Counted from the stretch's first letter, positions 17,894-27,912 are shown. The stretch: DNA of 64,000 nt from Roseivirga sp. UBA6061 (GCA_002427745.1 DIYF01000127.1:62001-126000), one strand, 5' to 3'. The notes: generated by a model from the sequence alone, not told the origin. Made by a program: numbers and translations.

Positions 17894-18910
17894 TCAGGCA
17901 ACCATCAGCGATTTGCGATAAGCAGAAGGGGTGGTGCCGGTGAGCTTTTTAAAGGCCTGATTGAAAGAAGAGAGCGTATTGAAACCGCAGTCATAGGCAA
18001 TGGCCGATACCGTGATATTAGGTTTATCACGCAGTAGTTCTTGTGCCATCTTAATCCTGTAAGAGTTCAGAAACTCGGTGAAACTGACTTCGAATTGTTC
18101 GCTGAAAATAGGGGAGAGCAGGTGCTTTGGGATTTTGGTTTCCGCAGAGAGTTTTGCCAGGGTATAGTCATTCTGCAGGTAAGGCTCGTTCGATTCAAAA
18201 TGTTCTACAATCTTCTGTTTGTATTCTGAGAAGCGGCTCTTGCTCAGCTTGATGTTTTTATACTTTGTCTTTTTGACAGCCGTGAGTTTTTGAAAGTTCT
18301 TCAGTAAAAAGAAGCTGAAGATATAGGTGACTCCGGCATAGAGTGCCGGTCCGTAGGTATAGGAGCTGATGCCCAACACCCAGTTGGAAAAGTAGGCGAT
18401 CATCACAAGGCTCACGCCAACCACCAGTAATATGAGCCAGTGTGACTGGATTCGGGTAAGGCTTTTGCGATGCTTCCAGCCCATATAAATGATCAGTGGC
18501 AGGTAGGCAATCGACTGAAATAAGAGGGCAGTATACCCACCAGCATACCAAAAACCACCAAGGGTCAGCCAGGGAGACAGCAGGGCAACAAGAAAGGCCG
18601 GAATCATCTGAAGCCAAAAGACCTTTGACAGTGCTTCATCTTTATAAATGGATTGAAGGTAATAGAGCAATAAAGGGCCTACGGCCAGATGCGCTGCAAA
18701 GCCCAGGTTGATAAAGACCAGGGACATTTCTTCGCTGAAGAGAAAGTATGTGGATTTCAGTACCCTGAGGGAGAGTGCGGCAAAAAGCCCTCCCAGCAGC
18801 AAATTCTGTCGAGTCTTTTGCTCATTGAATACCATAAGGTACAGTGCCCAAAGAAGACTCTGGATTCCACCAAAGCTACAGGCGATCAATAAAAAGTCTC
18901 GGCTACTCAT
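17894..18910 (-). CDS. Membrane-tethered AraC-family transcriptional regulator
   Basis: 338 residues. The N-terminal two thirds (about 5-215) contain six to seven hydrophobic segments (LLIACSFGGIQSLLWALYL, LAVGPLLLYYL, MIPAFLVALLSPWL and others). A cytoplasmic AraC DNA-binding domain (about 235-335) follows, with the first helix-turn-helix at LAKLSAETKIPKHLLSPIF and the second at VSAIAYDCGFNTLSSFNQAF, ending KKLTGTTPSAYRKS. Membrane-anchored AraC proteins of this layout are common in Bacteroidota and are thought to sense a membrane or periplasmic signal directly. Confidence 0.88.
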   Translation of the reverse strand: MSSRDFLLIACSFGGIQSLLWALYLMVFNEQKTRQNLLLGGLFAALSLRVLKSTYFLFSEEMSLVFINLGFAAHLAVGPLLLYYLQSIYKDEALSKVFWLQMIPAFLVALLSPWLTLGGFWYAGGYTALLFQSIAYLPLIIYMGWKHRKSLTRIQSHWLILLVVGVSLVMIAYFSNWVLGISSYTYGPALYAGVTYIFSFFLLKNFQKLTAVKKTKYKNIKLSKSRFSEYKQKIVEHFESNEPYLQNDYTLAKLSAETKIPKHLLSPIFSEQFEVSFTEFLNSYRIKMAQELLRDKPNITVSAIAYDCGFNTLSSFNQAFKKLTGTTPSAYRKSLMVA

Positions 18911-19160
18911 CCAGCGAACGTGTAAAAAATAAGGTTAATGATTTCCTACGAGTTTCACGATAGGAAGGCCAGGATTTTCCCGATTTCAGGGCTGATTATA
19001 TCTAGTTTTTAGTTAATCCGTCAGGAAATTGTGGTAGAATCTGCTTTTGCCAGGGTGAAATCTACCTGGAAAATCGGACGTTGAAATACCGGTTGAGCGG
19101 ATAAACTGATAGTTTTTCTATTTTATAGAACAACTTAATAAGAGTATACGTATAGCGGGT

Positions 19161-19493
19161 ATGACCACAATAACCAGAACCGAAGAAATCTTATTGCTCA
19201 TGGTTTGCAAGCTGGGGGAGGATGCCTTCGCTATGCAAATCCGGGAGGAGGTAAAAACACTCACAGGCAAGCTCTACTCCATTGGAGGGATTTACGTTCC
19301 GCTTGACCGGCTTACGGCCAAAGGGCTGTTGAAAATGGAAGATGTAAATGCAGATGAAGAACGCATGGGCAGACCCAGAAGAAGGTTCTCTATTACCTCT
19401 CAGGGGATGAAAGCTCTGAAGGAAACCCGTGAAATGGAACAGGCCATGTGGGACCTGTCTCCTGAACTTCTGCAAAAAATGGGGCTGGTATGA
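19161..19493 (+). CDS. PadR-family transcriptional regulator
   Basis: 110 residues: winged helix with TRTEEILLLMVCKLGEDAFAM, the wing region SIGGIYVPLDRLTAKGLLKME and MGRPRRRFSITSQG, all standard for PadR. Its stop overlaps the start of the permease gene (ATGA, 19490-19493), so the two are translationally coupled. In this arrangement PadR usually represses its own operon and the downstream FtsX-type permease. Confidence 0.92.
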   Translation: MTTITRTEEILLLMVCKLGEDAFAMQIREEVKTLTGKLYSIGGIYVPLDRLTAKGLLKMEDVNADEERMGRPRRRFSITSQGMKALKETREMEQAMWDLSPELLQKMGLV

Positions 19494-22147
19494 AGGGGGA
19501 ATCAGATAACTCAAAGAACAGGAGCACGATACCCGGGCTGGGTGAGCGATTGCTGACTTTTTTATTGCCTCATGAGCGGCAGGATATATTACTTGGTGAT
19601 TTTATCGAGTGTTACCGGACCAAACTGAACGCGAAAGGCCCCTTGGTGGCTAAGCTCTGGTTTTGGTTGCAGGTGTTTGCCTCTGTTCCCTCATTTATCC
19701 GTTATCGCACACGTTTTGCCGGTATTATGCTCAGAAGCTATGTGACACTGGCCCTGAGAAGCCTTTATAAACAAGCGGCCTATTCCTTCCTGAATTTATC
19801 CGGACTGGCCGTAGGTATTGCCTGTTTTGTGGTGATTATGCTTTATGTAAAAGATGAGCAATCCTATGATACCTTCCACGAAAGCTCAGAGCGTACCTAT
19901 CGTCTGCTGGACATTCGTAAAGTAGATGGTATCGGGGAAGAATCTGCCAGTGCACCGATTATGCTGGGAGAGGCGATGAAAGAAGACTATCCTGATGAGA
20001 TCAGTGCGGGTGTCAGGTTCTTTAATTTTCAGGCCCCGACACTGGCCCTGGCACACACTCCGGTATCAGGAGAAGTACGTCAATTCAATGAAAGAAAGCT
20101 GTTTTTTACTGACCCGGATTTCTTTAAGGTATTCAACTTTCGTTTGTCTGCCGGAGACGAAGAAACAGCTCTGACTGAACCGAATCAGGTGCTGATTACA
20201 AAGGAGATGGCCGGCAAGTATTTTGGAGATGAGGACCCTTTGGGGAAAATTCTGCGCTTTGAAGACAAGCACGACCTGGTCGTTTCGGGTGTCTTTGGAG
20301 ACCTGGCTACCAATACCCACCTGGATTTTGACTTTCTGGTTTCCTTTTCCACACTGGATAACCCTGAGGTGCTCAGAACGAGGTTGAGAGAAAGCTGGAT
20401 ATGGAATCCTGCCTGGACCTACCTGGTACTCAATGAGAATGTGAGCCCTGCTGATATGGAAGCCAAGTTTCCTGACTTTGTGAAAAGGCATTTTGATGAA
20501 TCACGGCATGACCGGGTAAAGCTGTATCTGCAACCGCTGGAGGAGATTCACCTGGAGTCCAAACTGGATTATGAAATGGGCCCCAACAGTGACAAGGCCT
20601 ATGTTTACGTCTTCACCACTATTGCAGTATTTATACTGCTTATTTCCTGCTTTAACTTCATCAATCTGACGACAGCACGTTCGACAAGAAGAGCCCGTGA
20701 GATTGGTATGCGTAAAATCCTCGGAGGTTATCGTACGCAGCTGATCGGGCAGTTTTTGAGTGAATCTGTGATTACGAGCCTGGTATCATTGCTTCTTGCT
20801 TTCCCGGTAATCTGGTTGCTCCTGAGAGTGATGAACAATTTCTCCGGCAAAAACCTGACATTAAGCTGGTCTGAGCAGCCTATGCTGTTGCCCGGTCTGA
20901 TCGGATTGACAGCCCTGATCGGATTGATCTCCGGTATTTACCCTGCTTTCTTTCTGTCTTCTTACCGCCCCGCTCAGGCAGTAAAGGGAGGACGCTATGT
21001 GGAAGCTACCCGGGGTATAGTTTTCAGGAAGATTCTCGTGGTCGGACAATTCAGTCTTTCGGTCATATTAATAGTGGGTACTACCATTGCCCTGAAGCAG
21101 CTGGACTTTTTACAAAAGAGAAGTCTGGGCTTTGACCAGGAAAAGGTGTTGTTGCTACCCACACTGAGATCTCCCCTGATGGATCAGTATGCCAGCTTTA
21201 AGGGGAGGTTACTGGATAATCCTGATATTCTGTCTCTGACCACGGTGGAAGATATTCCAGGTGTCAAACACCAGACGGGAGGCTACAGGCCCAACGGTAC
21301 AGGTGAGGAGCAGCAGTTTCCCAGATTGGTAGTCCACGATGACTTTGCCAGGACTATGGGTATTGACATGGCGGCCGGCCGGGGTTTTAGTGAAGAGTTC
21401 AAAACGGATGTAGGCGAAACAGCTATTATCAATCGGGCTATGGTAGATCTTCTGGGTTGGGGAAACCCCGAAGATGTGATTGGTAAGCGTTTTGACCGGA
21501 AGACCATCGTGGGAGTCACGGAGAATTTTCATTTTACTTCGCTCCACCGACCCGTAGGTCCTTTTGTATTGATGCGCATAGGAGATGGCAGCGGTGCTAT
21601 GGCCTTCTCTGCCAGGTACATTGCTGTAAGGGTCAACACAGAACATATAGACGAGACCATTGATTTTATCAAAGACCAGTGGTTCAGCTTTACTCCGAAC
21701 AGACCCTTTGAATACCTTTTTCTGGGTGACTTGCTGGGAGACCAGTATGAGGCAGAGGCCACTCTGGGTAAAGTAGCAGGAGCTTTTGCCGGCCTTTCGG
21801 TACTGATTGCCTGTCTGGGACTGTTTGGGCTGGCATCGTTTACTACGGAGCGCAGAATCAAAGAAATCGGTATACGCAAAGTAATGGGGGCTACCGTTTC
21901 CAGACTGGTCGTGATGCTTTCTTCCTCTTTTGTAAAACTTGTGTTGCTTTCTATAGTAATTGCCAGTCCGGTGGCTTATCTGGCACTGAATAGCTGGCTC
22001 AGTGACTTCGCCTATCGTACTTCTATTGGTATCTGGCCCTTTATCACTTCAGGAGGTATCGCTGTGCTCATTGTATTACTCACTGTGAGCTATCAGACCA
22101 TCAAAGCGGCTTCTACCAATCCGGTGAATAGCCTGAGGTATGAGTAG
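19490..22147 (+). CDS. FtsX/MacB-type ABC transporter permease with PadR-linked prefix
   Basis: 885 residues. An N-terminal cytosolic prefix (about 1-75: LGERLLTFLLPHERQDILLGDFIECYR) is the 'permease prefix' domain found only when such permeases follow a PadR gene. Then comes a duplicated FtsX unit: membrane helix and periplasmic MacB core domain, with transmembrane blocks near 375-510 (FILLISCFNFINLTTARSTRRAREIGMRKI split across the helix edge) and 755-880. No ATPase gene is adjacent. These proteins are mechanotransmission permeases rather than classical importers; cargo unknown. Confidence 0.9.
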   Translation: MKGESDNSKNRSTIPGLGERLLTFLLPHERQDILLGDFIECYRTKLNAKGPLVAKLWFWLQVFASVPSFIRYRTRFAGIMLRSYVTLALRSLYKQAAYSFLNLSGLAVGIACFVVIMLYVKDEQSYDTFHESSERTYRLLDIRKVDGIGEESASAPIMLGEAMKEDYPDEISAGVRFFNFQAPTLALAHTPVSGEVRQFNERKLFFTDPDFFKVFNFRLSAGDEETALTEPNQVLITKEMAGKYFGDEDPLGKILRFEDKHDLVVSGVFGDLATNTHLDFDFLVSFSTLDNPEVLRTRLRESWIWNPAWTYLVLNENVSPADMEAKFPDFVKRHFDESRHDRVKLYLQPLEEIHLESKLDYEMGPNSDKAYVYVFTTIAVFILLISCFNFINLTTARSTRRAREIGMRKILGGYRTQLIGQFLSESVITSLVSLLLAFPVIWLLLRVMNNFSGKNLTLSWSEQPMLLPGLIGLTALIGLISGIYPAFFLSSYRPAQAVKGGRYVEATRGIVFRKILVVGQFSLSVILIVGTTIALKQLDFLQKRSLGFDQEKVLLLPTLRSPLMDQYASFKGRLLDNPDILSLTTVEDIPGVKHQTGGYRPNGTGEEQQFPRLVVHDDFARTMGIDMAAGRGFSEEFKTDVGETAIINRAMVDLLGWGNPEDVIGKRFDRKTIVGVTENFHFTSLHRPVGPFVLMRIGDGSGAMAFSARYIAVRVNTEHIDETIDFIKDQWFSFTPNRPFEYLFLGDLLGDQYEAEATLGKVAGAFAGLSVLIACLGLFGLASFTTERRIKEIGIRKVMGATVSRLVVMLSSSFVKLVLLSIVIASPVAYLALNSWLSDFAYRTSIGIWPFITSGGIAVLIVLLTVSYQTIKAASTNPVNSLRYE

Positions 22148-22243
22148 GTGTTAATGTGTTGGGGTGTTGAAGTGTTGAAGTGTTGATGTGTGGAAGTGTA
22201 GAAGTGTAGAAGTGTTGATGTGTTGATGTGTGGAAGTGTCGGG
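22148..22243. repeat. Degenerate 8-bp tandem repeat (GTGTTGAA), 12 units
   Basis: Twelve consecutive 8-bp units of the form GTGT(T/G/A)(G/A)(A/G)(A/T/G) start at the base after the permease stop codon (TAG at 22145-22147) and end at 22243. The unit length is not a multiple of three and the array is not coding. Confidence 0.85.
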
Positions 22244-22326
22244 CTGGGAGGTGAAGCGTTGAAGGGGAGATTTGCAGACAGACTGAATCCTGACTCAGGT
22301 TGTCGGTTCAGTGAGCACTAAGGGGG

Positions 22327-23082
22327 TTAGAAAAACCAGACCTTGACCAGGGTTACCAGGATCATAACGATGGTAATACTTCTGGCCCAGGCTGCCGCGG
22401 ATTTGTTCTTTCCGATAAAAACTGCGGCAAGGTAAGCACCCAGGATCTGACCAATGGCCAGAAGAATGGCAGGTCGCCAGACGATACTTCCATTCAATGC
22501 AAAATACAGCGTAGTGGGAATGGTGTAAATGAGAATGATGGCCAGTTTGTAAGCGTTAGACTGCGCATAGGGCATTTTAAGCACATCCAGTAGCAGGGTA
22601 AGTACTAATATGCCAATCCCTATCTGAACAAACCCACCATAAAAACCCGTCAGGAAGAAGAGCAGTAAGCCTATTGATCCTGAGGTTTGTAGTTTGCTGA
22701 TTCTGAAGGCTTTAAAGAGCCGGTTGGGAAAGAGGTATTGGATCAGCAGAACCAGCATGACAACAGAGGCAATCGTGTTGAAGTGAGTACCGGAAACCCG
22801 GGTGGCACAAAAGGCGCCTAACATGGCTCCCAGGCAACAGACCAGAGCCGGTTTAAAAGGAATGTCCTTACTGCTTAAAGGGTAGTATTTACGGAGTACC
22901 AATATGCCGGTGATGTTCTGAAGAAGTACTCCGGGACGAGAGGCAATGTTAGCCACTACCAGAGGAATGCCCGACCAGACCATGACCCCGATACTGAACA
23001 GGGATCCACTGCCTGACAGCGTATTGACAATGCCTGCCAGTACACCGCCTAGTATAAACAGGATATCATCGTTCCACTGCAT
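22327..23082 (-). CDS. TauE/SafE-family anion exporter
   Basis: 251 residues, eight predicted transmembrane segments, with the two family signatures: LGGVLAGIVNTLSGSGSLFS near the N-terminus and the repeat-half signature GFYGGFVQIGIGIL near the middle. TauE/SafE proteins export sulfite, sulfonates or organic anions. Its start overlaps the end of the EEP-family gene by 17 nt, so it is co-transcribed with it; together with the sulfatase further upstream this hints at sulfur-anion efflux, an inference. Confidence 0.85.
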   Translation of the reverse strand: MQWNDDILFILGGVLAGIVNTLSGSGSLFSIGVMVWSGIPLVVANIASRPGVLLQNITGILVLRKYYPLSSKDIPFKPALVCCLGAMLGAFCATRVSGTHFNTIASVVMLVLLIQYLFPNRLFKAFRISKLQTSGSIGLLLFFLTGFYGGFVQIGIGILVLTLLLDVLKMPYAQSNAYKLAIILIYTIPTTLYFALNGSIVWRPAILLAIGQILGAYLAAVFIGKNKSAAAWARSITIVMILVTLVKVWFF

Positions 23083-23917
23083 TGAATTTGAGATCTACCA
23101 CCACCGGAAAGTGATCGGAGGGGTAACGCATTTCGTGAGAATCAGAAAGGGTGGCATAGGTCAGGGTTTGCCATGGGCCTTTTGTAAAAACATAATCAAT
23201 CCTTCGGGCAGGCATTCTGTCAAAGCGAAAAGCATTGAAGGTAGCTTCCGGACCATAGGGAGCGGTTTTACTATTCAGATAGCTGTCTGACATGCTTTGG
23301 GTAATTACGCTGTAGGGAGTGGCTGTAGACTGAAAGTTAAAGTCTCCCATAACAATCACCGGTTTACCCGAAGCTATTTCTCCGGCCTTTTTCATAATCA
23401 CTTTGGCGCTTTCTTCCCGGGCTTTTACGCCTCTGTGGTCGAAGTGGGCATTGAAAATGAAGAACTTCTTACCAGAACTTTTGTGTTCCAGTTCTCCCCA
23501 GGTACAAATGCGGGGCAGGGCAGCATCCCAGCTTTTCGAAGGACGGTCAGGTGTTTCTGACAGCCAGAAGGTACCGGACTGCACCAGGTTGAAAGTATGG
23601 GTATCATAGAAGAAGGCACTGTATTCGCCCTTTTGCTTTCCATCATCCCGGCCTACGCCAACAAATTCAAAACCCGGTAAATCGCTTTTCATTTGCTCCA
23701 GCTGATGGTGCAGTCCTTCCTGCGTACCGAATAGCTGAAACTGATGGTACTTGATCAACCCAGTCACTTCTGGCCTTCTGCGCGACCAGTTATTAATCGT
23801 GTCCCGGGTGTCATCATACTTGATATTGTAGGTGGCCACACGTATGGTTTGAGCCTGTGCTTGTTGTGCAAGGCATACGATAAAAGTAAAGGCCAGTAGC
23901 AGTCGTAGGGTTTTCAT
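23066..23917 (-). CDS. Exported endonuclease/exonuclease/phosphatase (EEP) family phosphodiesterase
   Basis: 283 residues with a signal peptide (about 1-22, ending AQAQ). EEP landmarks: VATYNIKYDD with the metal-site Asn, FGTQEGLH (metal-binding Glu), FNAHFDHRG, VIMGDFNFQ (Asp/Asn pair) and SDHFPVVVDL (catalytic Asp-His). Members hydrolyse phosphodiesters or phosphomonoesters, including nucleic acids, sphingolipids and inositol phosphates. It lies at the 3' end of the glycan locus, so removal of a phosphodiester substituent from the glycan is an attractive inference, but a separate phosphate-scavenging role is equally possible. Confidence 0.85.
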   Translation of the reverse strand: MKTLRLLLAFTFIVCLAQQAQAQTIRVATYNIKYDDTRDTINNWSRRRPEVTGLIKYHQFQLFGTQEGLHHQLEQMKSDLPGFEFVGVGRDDGKQKGEYSAFFYDTHTFNLVQSGTFWLSETPDRPSKSWDAALPRICTWGELEHKSSGKKFFIFNAHFDHRGVKAREESAKVIMKKAGEIASGKPVIVMGDFNFQSTATPYSVITQSMSDSYLNSKTAPYGPEATFNAFRFDRMPARRIDYVFTKGPWQTLTYATLSDSHEMRYPSDHFPVVVDLKFNAVER

Positions 23918-24003
23918 GGTGTTAATTGAAACATAAAATGTCAGAATTCCAGTGATTGGCTGTTTATTAAATCTTTATAATGCTTTTCTGTCATTCCATT
24001 TTC

Positions 24004-24033
24004 CTCAGGGTCCTGTTTCACAGAGACCCTGAG
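24004..24033 (-). repeat. Hairpin after the sulfatase gene
   Basis: Perfect 9-bp inverted repeat CTCAGGGTC (24004-24012) / GACCCTGAG (24025-24033) between the sulfatase and EEP genes. There is no T-run on the minus strand after it, so it is more likely a transcript-processing or stabilising hairpin, or a dispersed repeat, than a terminator. Resembles the hairpin at 32159-32190. Confidence 0.6.
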
Positions 24034-24138
24034 GGGGGAGGGATTACTTTATTTCATTGTTCCTTCTGTTTTGGAAACCACAAGATTATGTTTTACAACG
24101 ACCAAATACTATTGAGACATTCTCAGGAAGCTAAATTT

Positions 24139-25638
24139 TCAATAAGTCCCCCGATAGCCATAGTCATGTCTGGCTCCTTTGCCATCCGGTTTGAGCGGTA
24201 TCTGCATGCCTCCGGTTTCATCCAGCCAGTGGAACAGGTCTGCTCTCAGTTGTTTTATTAAATCCTGATGTTCCGGGCTCCTGATGAGATTATTCATTTC
24301 CATAGGGTCATTTTCCAGGTCATACAGTTCGTTGATGTCCCAAATGCCATAATAGCGTATGAACTTGTACTTGTCCGTGCGTACGGCATGTACGGTCGGG
24401 GTCTGAGGGTAAGGTCTTTCCCAAAAGTACTCATAGTAGATGCGCTCTCTCCATTCCGGTGTTTCACCTTTGAGAATAGGGTAGAAGGACTGCCCGTCCA
24501 TGTTCACAGGCTTCTTCAATCCTGCCATATCGAGAATAGTAGGGCCTATGTCTATATTCTGAATCATTTGCTGCACCTGCGGATTTTTGATCACGTCCTT
24601 TCCACCGTAAACGAGCAGGGGTACCCTGATAGATTCTTCATAGGCATGTCGCTTGTCTATCAGACCGTGCTCTCCAAAAGAGAAACCATTATCTCCCATG
24701 TAGAATACCAGGGTGTTTTCCAACTGGCCACTTTCTTCCAGCTGTGACAGTACCTTGCCAATGCTCTCGTCTACCGAAAGCAAGGTCTCGGTATAGCGCT
24801 GATAGAACTCATCAAACTTGATGGTATTATGGTACATATAATCCACCCCATGCCAGCTATAGCGCTGTTTCTTTACCCAGTCAGGTACATCTTTGTAATT
24901 GTAGTCGGGGTTTTTCTCCTCCGGAAACATGGTAGCCGGATAGCTGGGGGCTTTGGCCTCATATTCTCCGCGATGCCTTTTGGCGGGGTAGAACTCGGCA
25001 TGTACCCCTTTATGAGATAGATAGGCAAAGAAAGGCTTGTCAGGGTCGCGGTCTTTGAGCCAGTTAGTAGCTTCTTCTGTCAGTAAATCAGTGACATAGG
25101 TACTGTCCCCGTACTTAATTTCTTCTCCATTGATGTTCAGAGTGGGATTGTAGTACTGTCCCTGGCCTCTGAAGCTTACCCAGTGGTCAAAACCCTTTCT
25201 GGGGTTTGCATGATGTTCCCCCATATGCCATTTGCCAAAAAAGGCTGTCTCATAACCAGAAGCCTGCAGGTATTGAGGAAAGAAAATAGAGCTGTCAGCT
25301 ACCAGAGACTGATTATCGATCACCTGATGCCTGTGCGAAAACTGTCCTGTGAGGATGGAGGCCCGGCTGGGGGAGCACAGAGAGGTAGTGACGAAGGCGT
25401 TCTGTATATGAGCTCCTTCTCTGGCCATCTTATCCATATTGGGCGTTTGCAGATAGGGTACCTTGTTCATAAAGCCCATAAAGTCATAGCGGTGATCATC
25501 GCTAAGAATAAAGACAACATTCATGGGCTTCGCATTCGCCTGTTTTTCCAGGTTCAATGGATTGGCTTCCTCAGCCGGATTACAGGCCAAAGTGAAAAGC
25601 GAAATAATCGCCAGTAGTGTCAAATTGAGTTTATTCAT
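24139..25638 (-). CDS. Type I (formylglycine) sulfatase, lipoprotein
   Basis: 499 residues from ATG at 25638; a longer frame begins with TTG inside the GH3 gene. Lipoprotein signal ends FTLAC. The sulfatase signature CSPSRASILTG is complete: Cys88 is the residue converted to formylglycine. Metal-ligand blocks are VFILSDDHR (N-terminal Asp pair) and YMGDNGFSFGEHG (Asp-Asn). The protein resembles the N-acetylglucosamine-6-sulfatase-like S1 families, whose members vary widely in substrate. It begins 11 nt after the GH3 stop, so it belongs to the glycan operon and probably removes sulfate esters from the same glycan. Confidence 0.9.
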   Translation of the reverse strand: MNKLNLTLLAIISLFTLACNPAEEANPLNLEKQANAKPMNVVFILSDDHRYDFMGFMNKVPYLQTPNMDKMAREGAHIQNAFVTTSLCSPSRASILTGQFSHRHQVIDNQSLVADSSIFFPQYLQASGYETAFFGKWHMGEHHANPRKGFDHWVSFRGQGQYYNPTLNINGEEIKYGDSTYVTDLLTEEATNWLKDRDPDKPFFAYLSHKGVHAEFYPAKRHRGEYEAKAPSYPATMFPEEKNPDYNYKDVPDWVKKQRYSWHGVDYMYHNTIKFDEFYQRYTETLLSVDESIGKVLSQLEESGQLENTLVFYMGDNGFSFGEHGLIDKRHAYEESIRVPLLVYGGKDVIKNPQVQQMIQNIDIGPTILDMAGLKKPVNMDGQSFYPILKGETPEWRERIYYEYFWERPYPQTPTVHAVRTDKYKFIRYYGIWDINELYDLENDPMEMNNLIRSPEHQDLIKQLRADLFHWLDETGGMQIPLKPDGKGARHDYGYRGTY

Positions 25639-25648
25639 TTCTTCTGTT

Positions 25649-27901
25649 TTATTGAAGAGCAAATCGGGTGGAGACCCCTTCGGCAGAACTCGTACCGATA
25701 AATACTTCGAAATCTCCCGGCTCTGCTTTAAATGACATATCCCGGGTATAAAAGGCCAGGTCCTGAGTGGTGATTGAGAAAGTCACTTTCCGGCTTTCTC
25801 CCGCTTTTAAAGCAATTTTCTGAAAGCCTTTCAGCTCTTTCACCGGACGGGTAACACTGCCGACCAGGTCGCGTATGTAGAGCTGTACTACCTCTTTGCC
25901 ATCATATTGGCCCGTGTTTTTGACATTTACGGAAAGAGTAAGTGTCTCATTTTGAGTCATAGACGCCTTACTCAGCTCAATATCCGAGTAAGAGAAGGTA
26001 CTGTAGCTCAGCCCGTAGCCGAAAGGGTAGAGGGGGCTGTTACTCACATCAATGTACTTGCTGGTGTACTTGTTTTCGGCACTGAATGGCCTGCCTGTGT
26101 TTTTCATGTTATAGTAAACAGGGACCTGGCCTACATTCCGTGGAAAGGTCATGGTCAGTTTACCTGAGGGGTTATGGTCACCAAACAGTACCTCTGCAAT
26201 GGCTTTGCCCGCCATGGTGCCCAGGTGCCAGGTATTCACAATGGCAGGAATATTTTCATGGGACCATTCGAGTGTTAGCGGTCTTCCGGCCATTGCCAGT
26301 AGTACTACCGGTTTTCCCAGGGCCTGTACCTGTTTAAGCAGGGCCAACTGGTTGCCGGGCAGGCCTATTTCTGATCTGCTGGCAGCTTCTCCGCTTTGCT
26401 GATAGTTTTCTCCCAGGGCCATCACCACCACATCTGAGTTTTTGGCCATTTCCAGTGCTTCGGCAAAACCGGATATGTCGTTTCCGCTAAATCCGGTTCC
26501 TCTGGCGTAATTGATTTTTACATCGGAGGCGGTGTCCTTTATACCCTGTAATAGTGTAATGGCTTTGGAGGCATCACCCGCCACATGCCAGGTACCCAGC
26601 ATGTCTTTTTGATTATCTGCCAGTGGTCCTATCAGTGCGATTGACTTTGTCGATTTGGACAGTGGAAGAATAGGTCGGTTATTGACTGATTCGTTTTTTA
26701 ACAGGACAATAGACTCTTTGGCTACTTCGAGGGCATGATCCATCAGTTCTTGTGAGTAGAGCGTTTGCTCTTCGCGTTTTGGATTCAGGTAACGATAAGG
26801 ATCTTCAAAAAGCCCGAGGCGATACTTCATTTCAAGCACGCGCTTTACGTATGCGTCCAGGGTCGACTCTTTGATTCTGCCTTCTTTGATGAGCTCAGGG
26901 ATGTATTGTGCATACAGGCCTCCCTGCATGTCCATTTCTACTCCTGCATTAAAGGCCAGTTCTGCGGCTTCCTTGTTGTTGGCCACCACACCATGAGGTA
27001 CCATTTCGTTGATAGCGGTATAATCTGTAACCACAAAGCCATCAAAGCCCCATTCATCTCTCAGAATGCCTGTCATCAGATGGTGGTTTCCCGAGGCTGG
27101 CAGTCCATCCAGCTCATTAAAGGAGGTCATGACGGTAGTAGCACCTGCATCCAGCGCTGCTTTAAAAGGGGGAAGGTAGGTTTCTCTCAATACCCTGTCT
27201 GAAAGCTCTACTGTATGGTAATCTCTGCCTGCCTGAGCAGCACCATAAGCAGCAAAGTGCTTGACACAGGCCAATATGGTGTTCGGATCAGAAAGGTCAC
27301 TTCCCTGGTAACCACGGACTTTGGCAGCACCAATAAGGCTACCGAGATATACATCTTCACCGGCCCCTTCTGCTACGCGACCCCAGCGTGGGTCCCGGGC
27401 AATGTCTACCATCGGGTTATAAGTCCAGTTGATACCCGCAGCGGAAGCCTCCTTTGCTGAGAGCCGGGCCGTTTTTTCAATCAGTTCCAGATCCCAGCTG
27501 GCAGCTTCGGCCAGAGGAATAGGGAAGGTGGTTTTATAGCCATGGATCACATCCAGTCCGAAGAGCAGGGGAATACCCAGCCTTGTTTCTTCAACCGCTG
27601 TTTTCTGAAGTTTAATGGCATAGTCCACCGTATGCGCATTGAACAGGTTGCCTGCTCTGCCAGCCTTGAGTTCTTCTACATAGTCATCACGTAGCTGAGG
27701 TCCTGTAACGGTCCAGCCACTGGTGTAAAGTGTCAATTGCCCCGCTTTTTCTTCAATGGTCATCTCATTGATCAGAGAATCAATGAAAAGGGCCATCTCA
27801 TCTTTTTCGGAGTTCACGGGGTTGCCACTGCGAGACAGTAAGGCTGCCAGCAGAAGGATGAAAATGGAATAGCCTGAGTATTTGAGTTTGCTCGTCTTCA
27901 T
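25649..27901 (-). CDS. GH3 beta-glucosidase (BglX-like)
   Basis: 750 residues: signal peptide (about 1-25), GH3 TIM-barrel domain, alpha/beta-sandwich domain and C-terminal fibronectin-III-like domain (KEVVQLYIRDL, ELKGFQKIALKAGE). The nucleophile is Asp293 in GFVVTDY; substrate-site blocks include GRVAEGAGEDVYL, KHFAAYG and TSFNELDG. Sequence layout is that of periplasmic BglX enzymes. GH3 enzymes acting on sophorose and short beta-1,2-glucans are known from Bacteroides, so with two GH144 proteins next to it this enzyme probably converts the oligosaccharides to glucose. Followed after 11 nt by the sulfatase. Confidence 0.93.
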   Translation of the reverse strand: MKTSKLKYSGYSIFILLLAALLSRSGNPVNSEKDEMALFIDSLINEMTIEEKAGQLTLYTSGWTVTGPQLRDDYVEELKAGRAGNLFNAHTVDYAIKLQKTAVEETRLGIPLLFGLDVIHGYKTTFPIPLAEAASWDLELIEKTARLSAKEASAAGINWTYNPMVDIARDPRWGRVAEGAGEDVYLGSLIGAAKVRGYQGSDLSDPNTILACVKHFAAYGAAQAGRDYHTVELSDRVLRETYLPPFKAALDAGATTVMTSFNELDGLPASGNHHLMTGILRDEWGFDGFVVTDYTAINEMVPHGVVANNKEAAELAFNAGVEMDMQGGLYAQYIPELIKEGRIKESTLDAYVKRVLEMKYRLGLFEDPYRYLNPKREEQTLYSQELMDHALEVAKESIVLLKNESVNNRPILPLSKSTKSIALIGPLADNQKDMLGTWHVAGDASKAITLLQGIKDTASDVKINYARGTGFSGNDISGFAEALEMAKNSDVVVMALGENYQQSGEAASRSEIGLPGNQLALLKQVQALGKPVVLLAMAGRPLTLEWSHENIPAIVNTWHLGTMAGKAIAEVLFGDHNPSGKLTMTFPRNVGQVPVYYNMKNTGRPFSAENKYTSKYIDVSNSPLYPFGYGLSYSTFSYSDIELSKASMTQNETLTLSVNVKNTGQYDGKEVVQLYIRDLVGSVTRPVKELKGFQKIALKAGESRKVTFSITTQDLAFYTRDMSFKAEPGDFEVFIGTSSAEGVSTRFALQ

Positions 27902-27912
27902 GATTCCGACCT

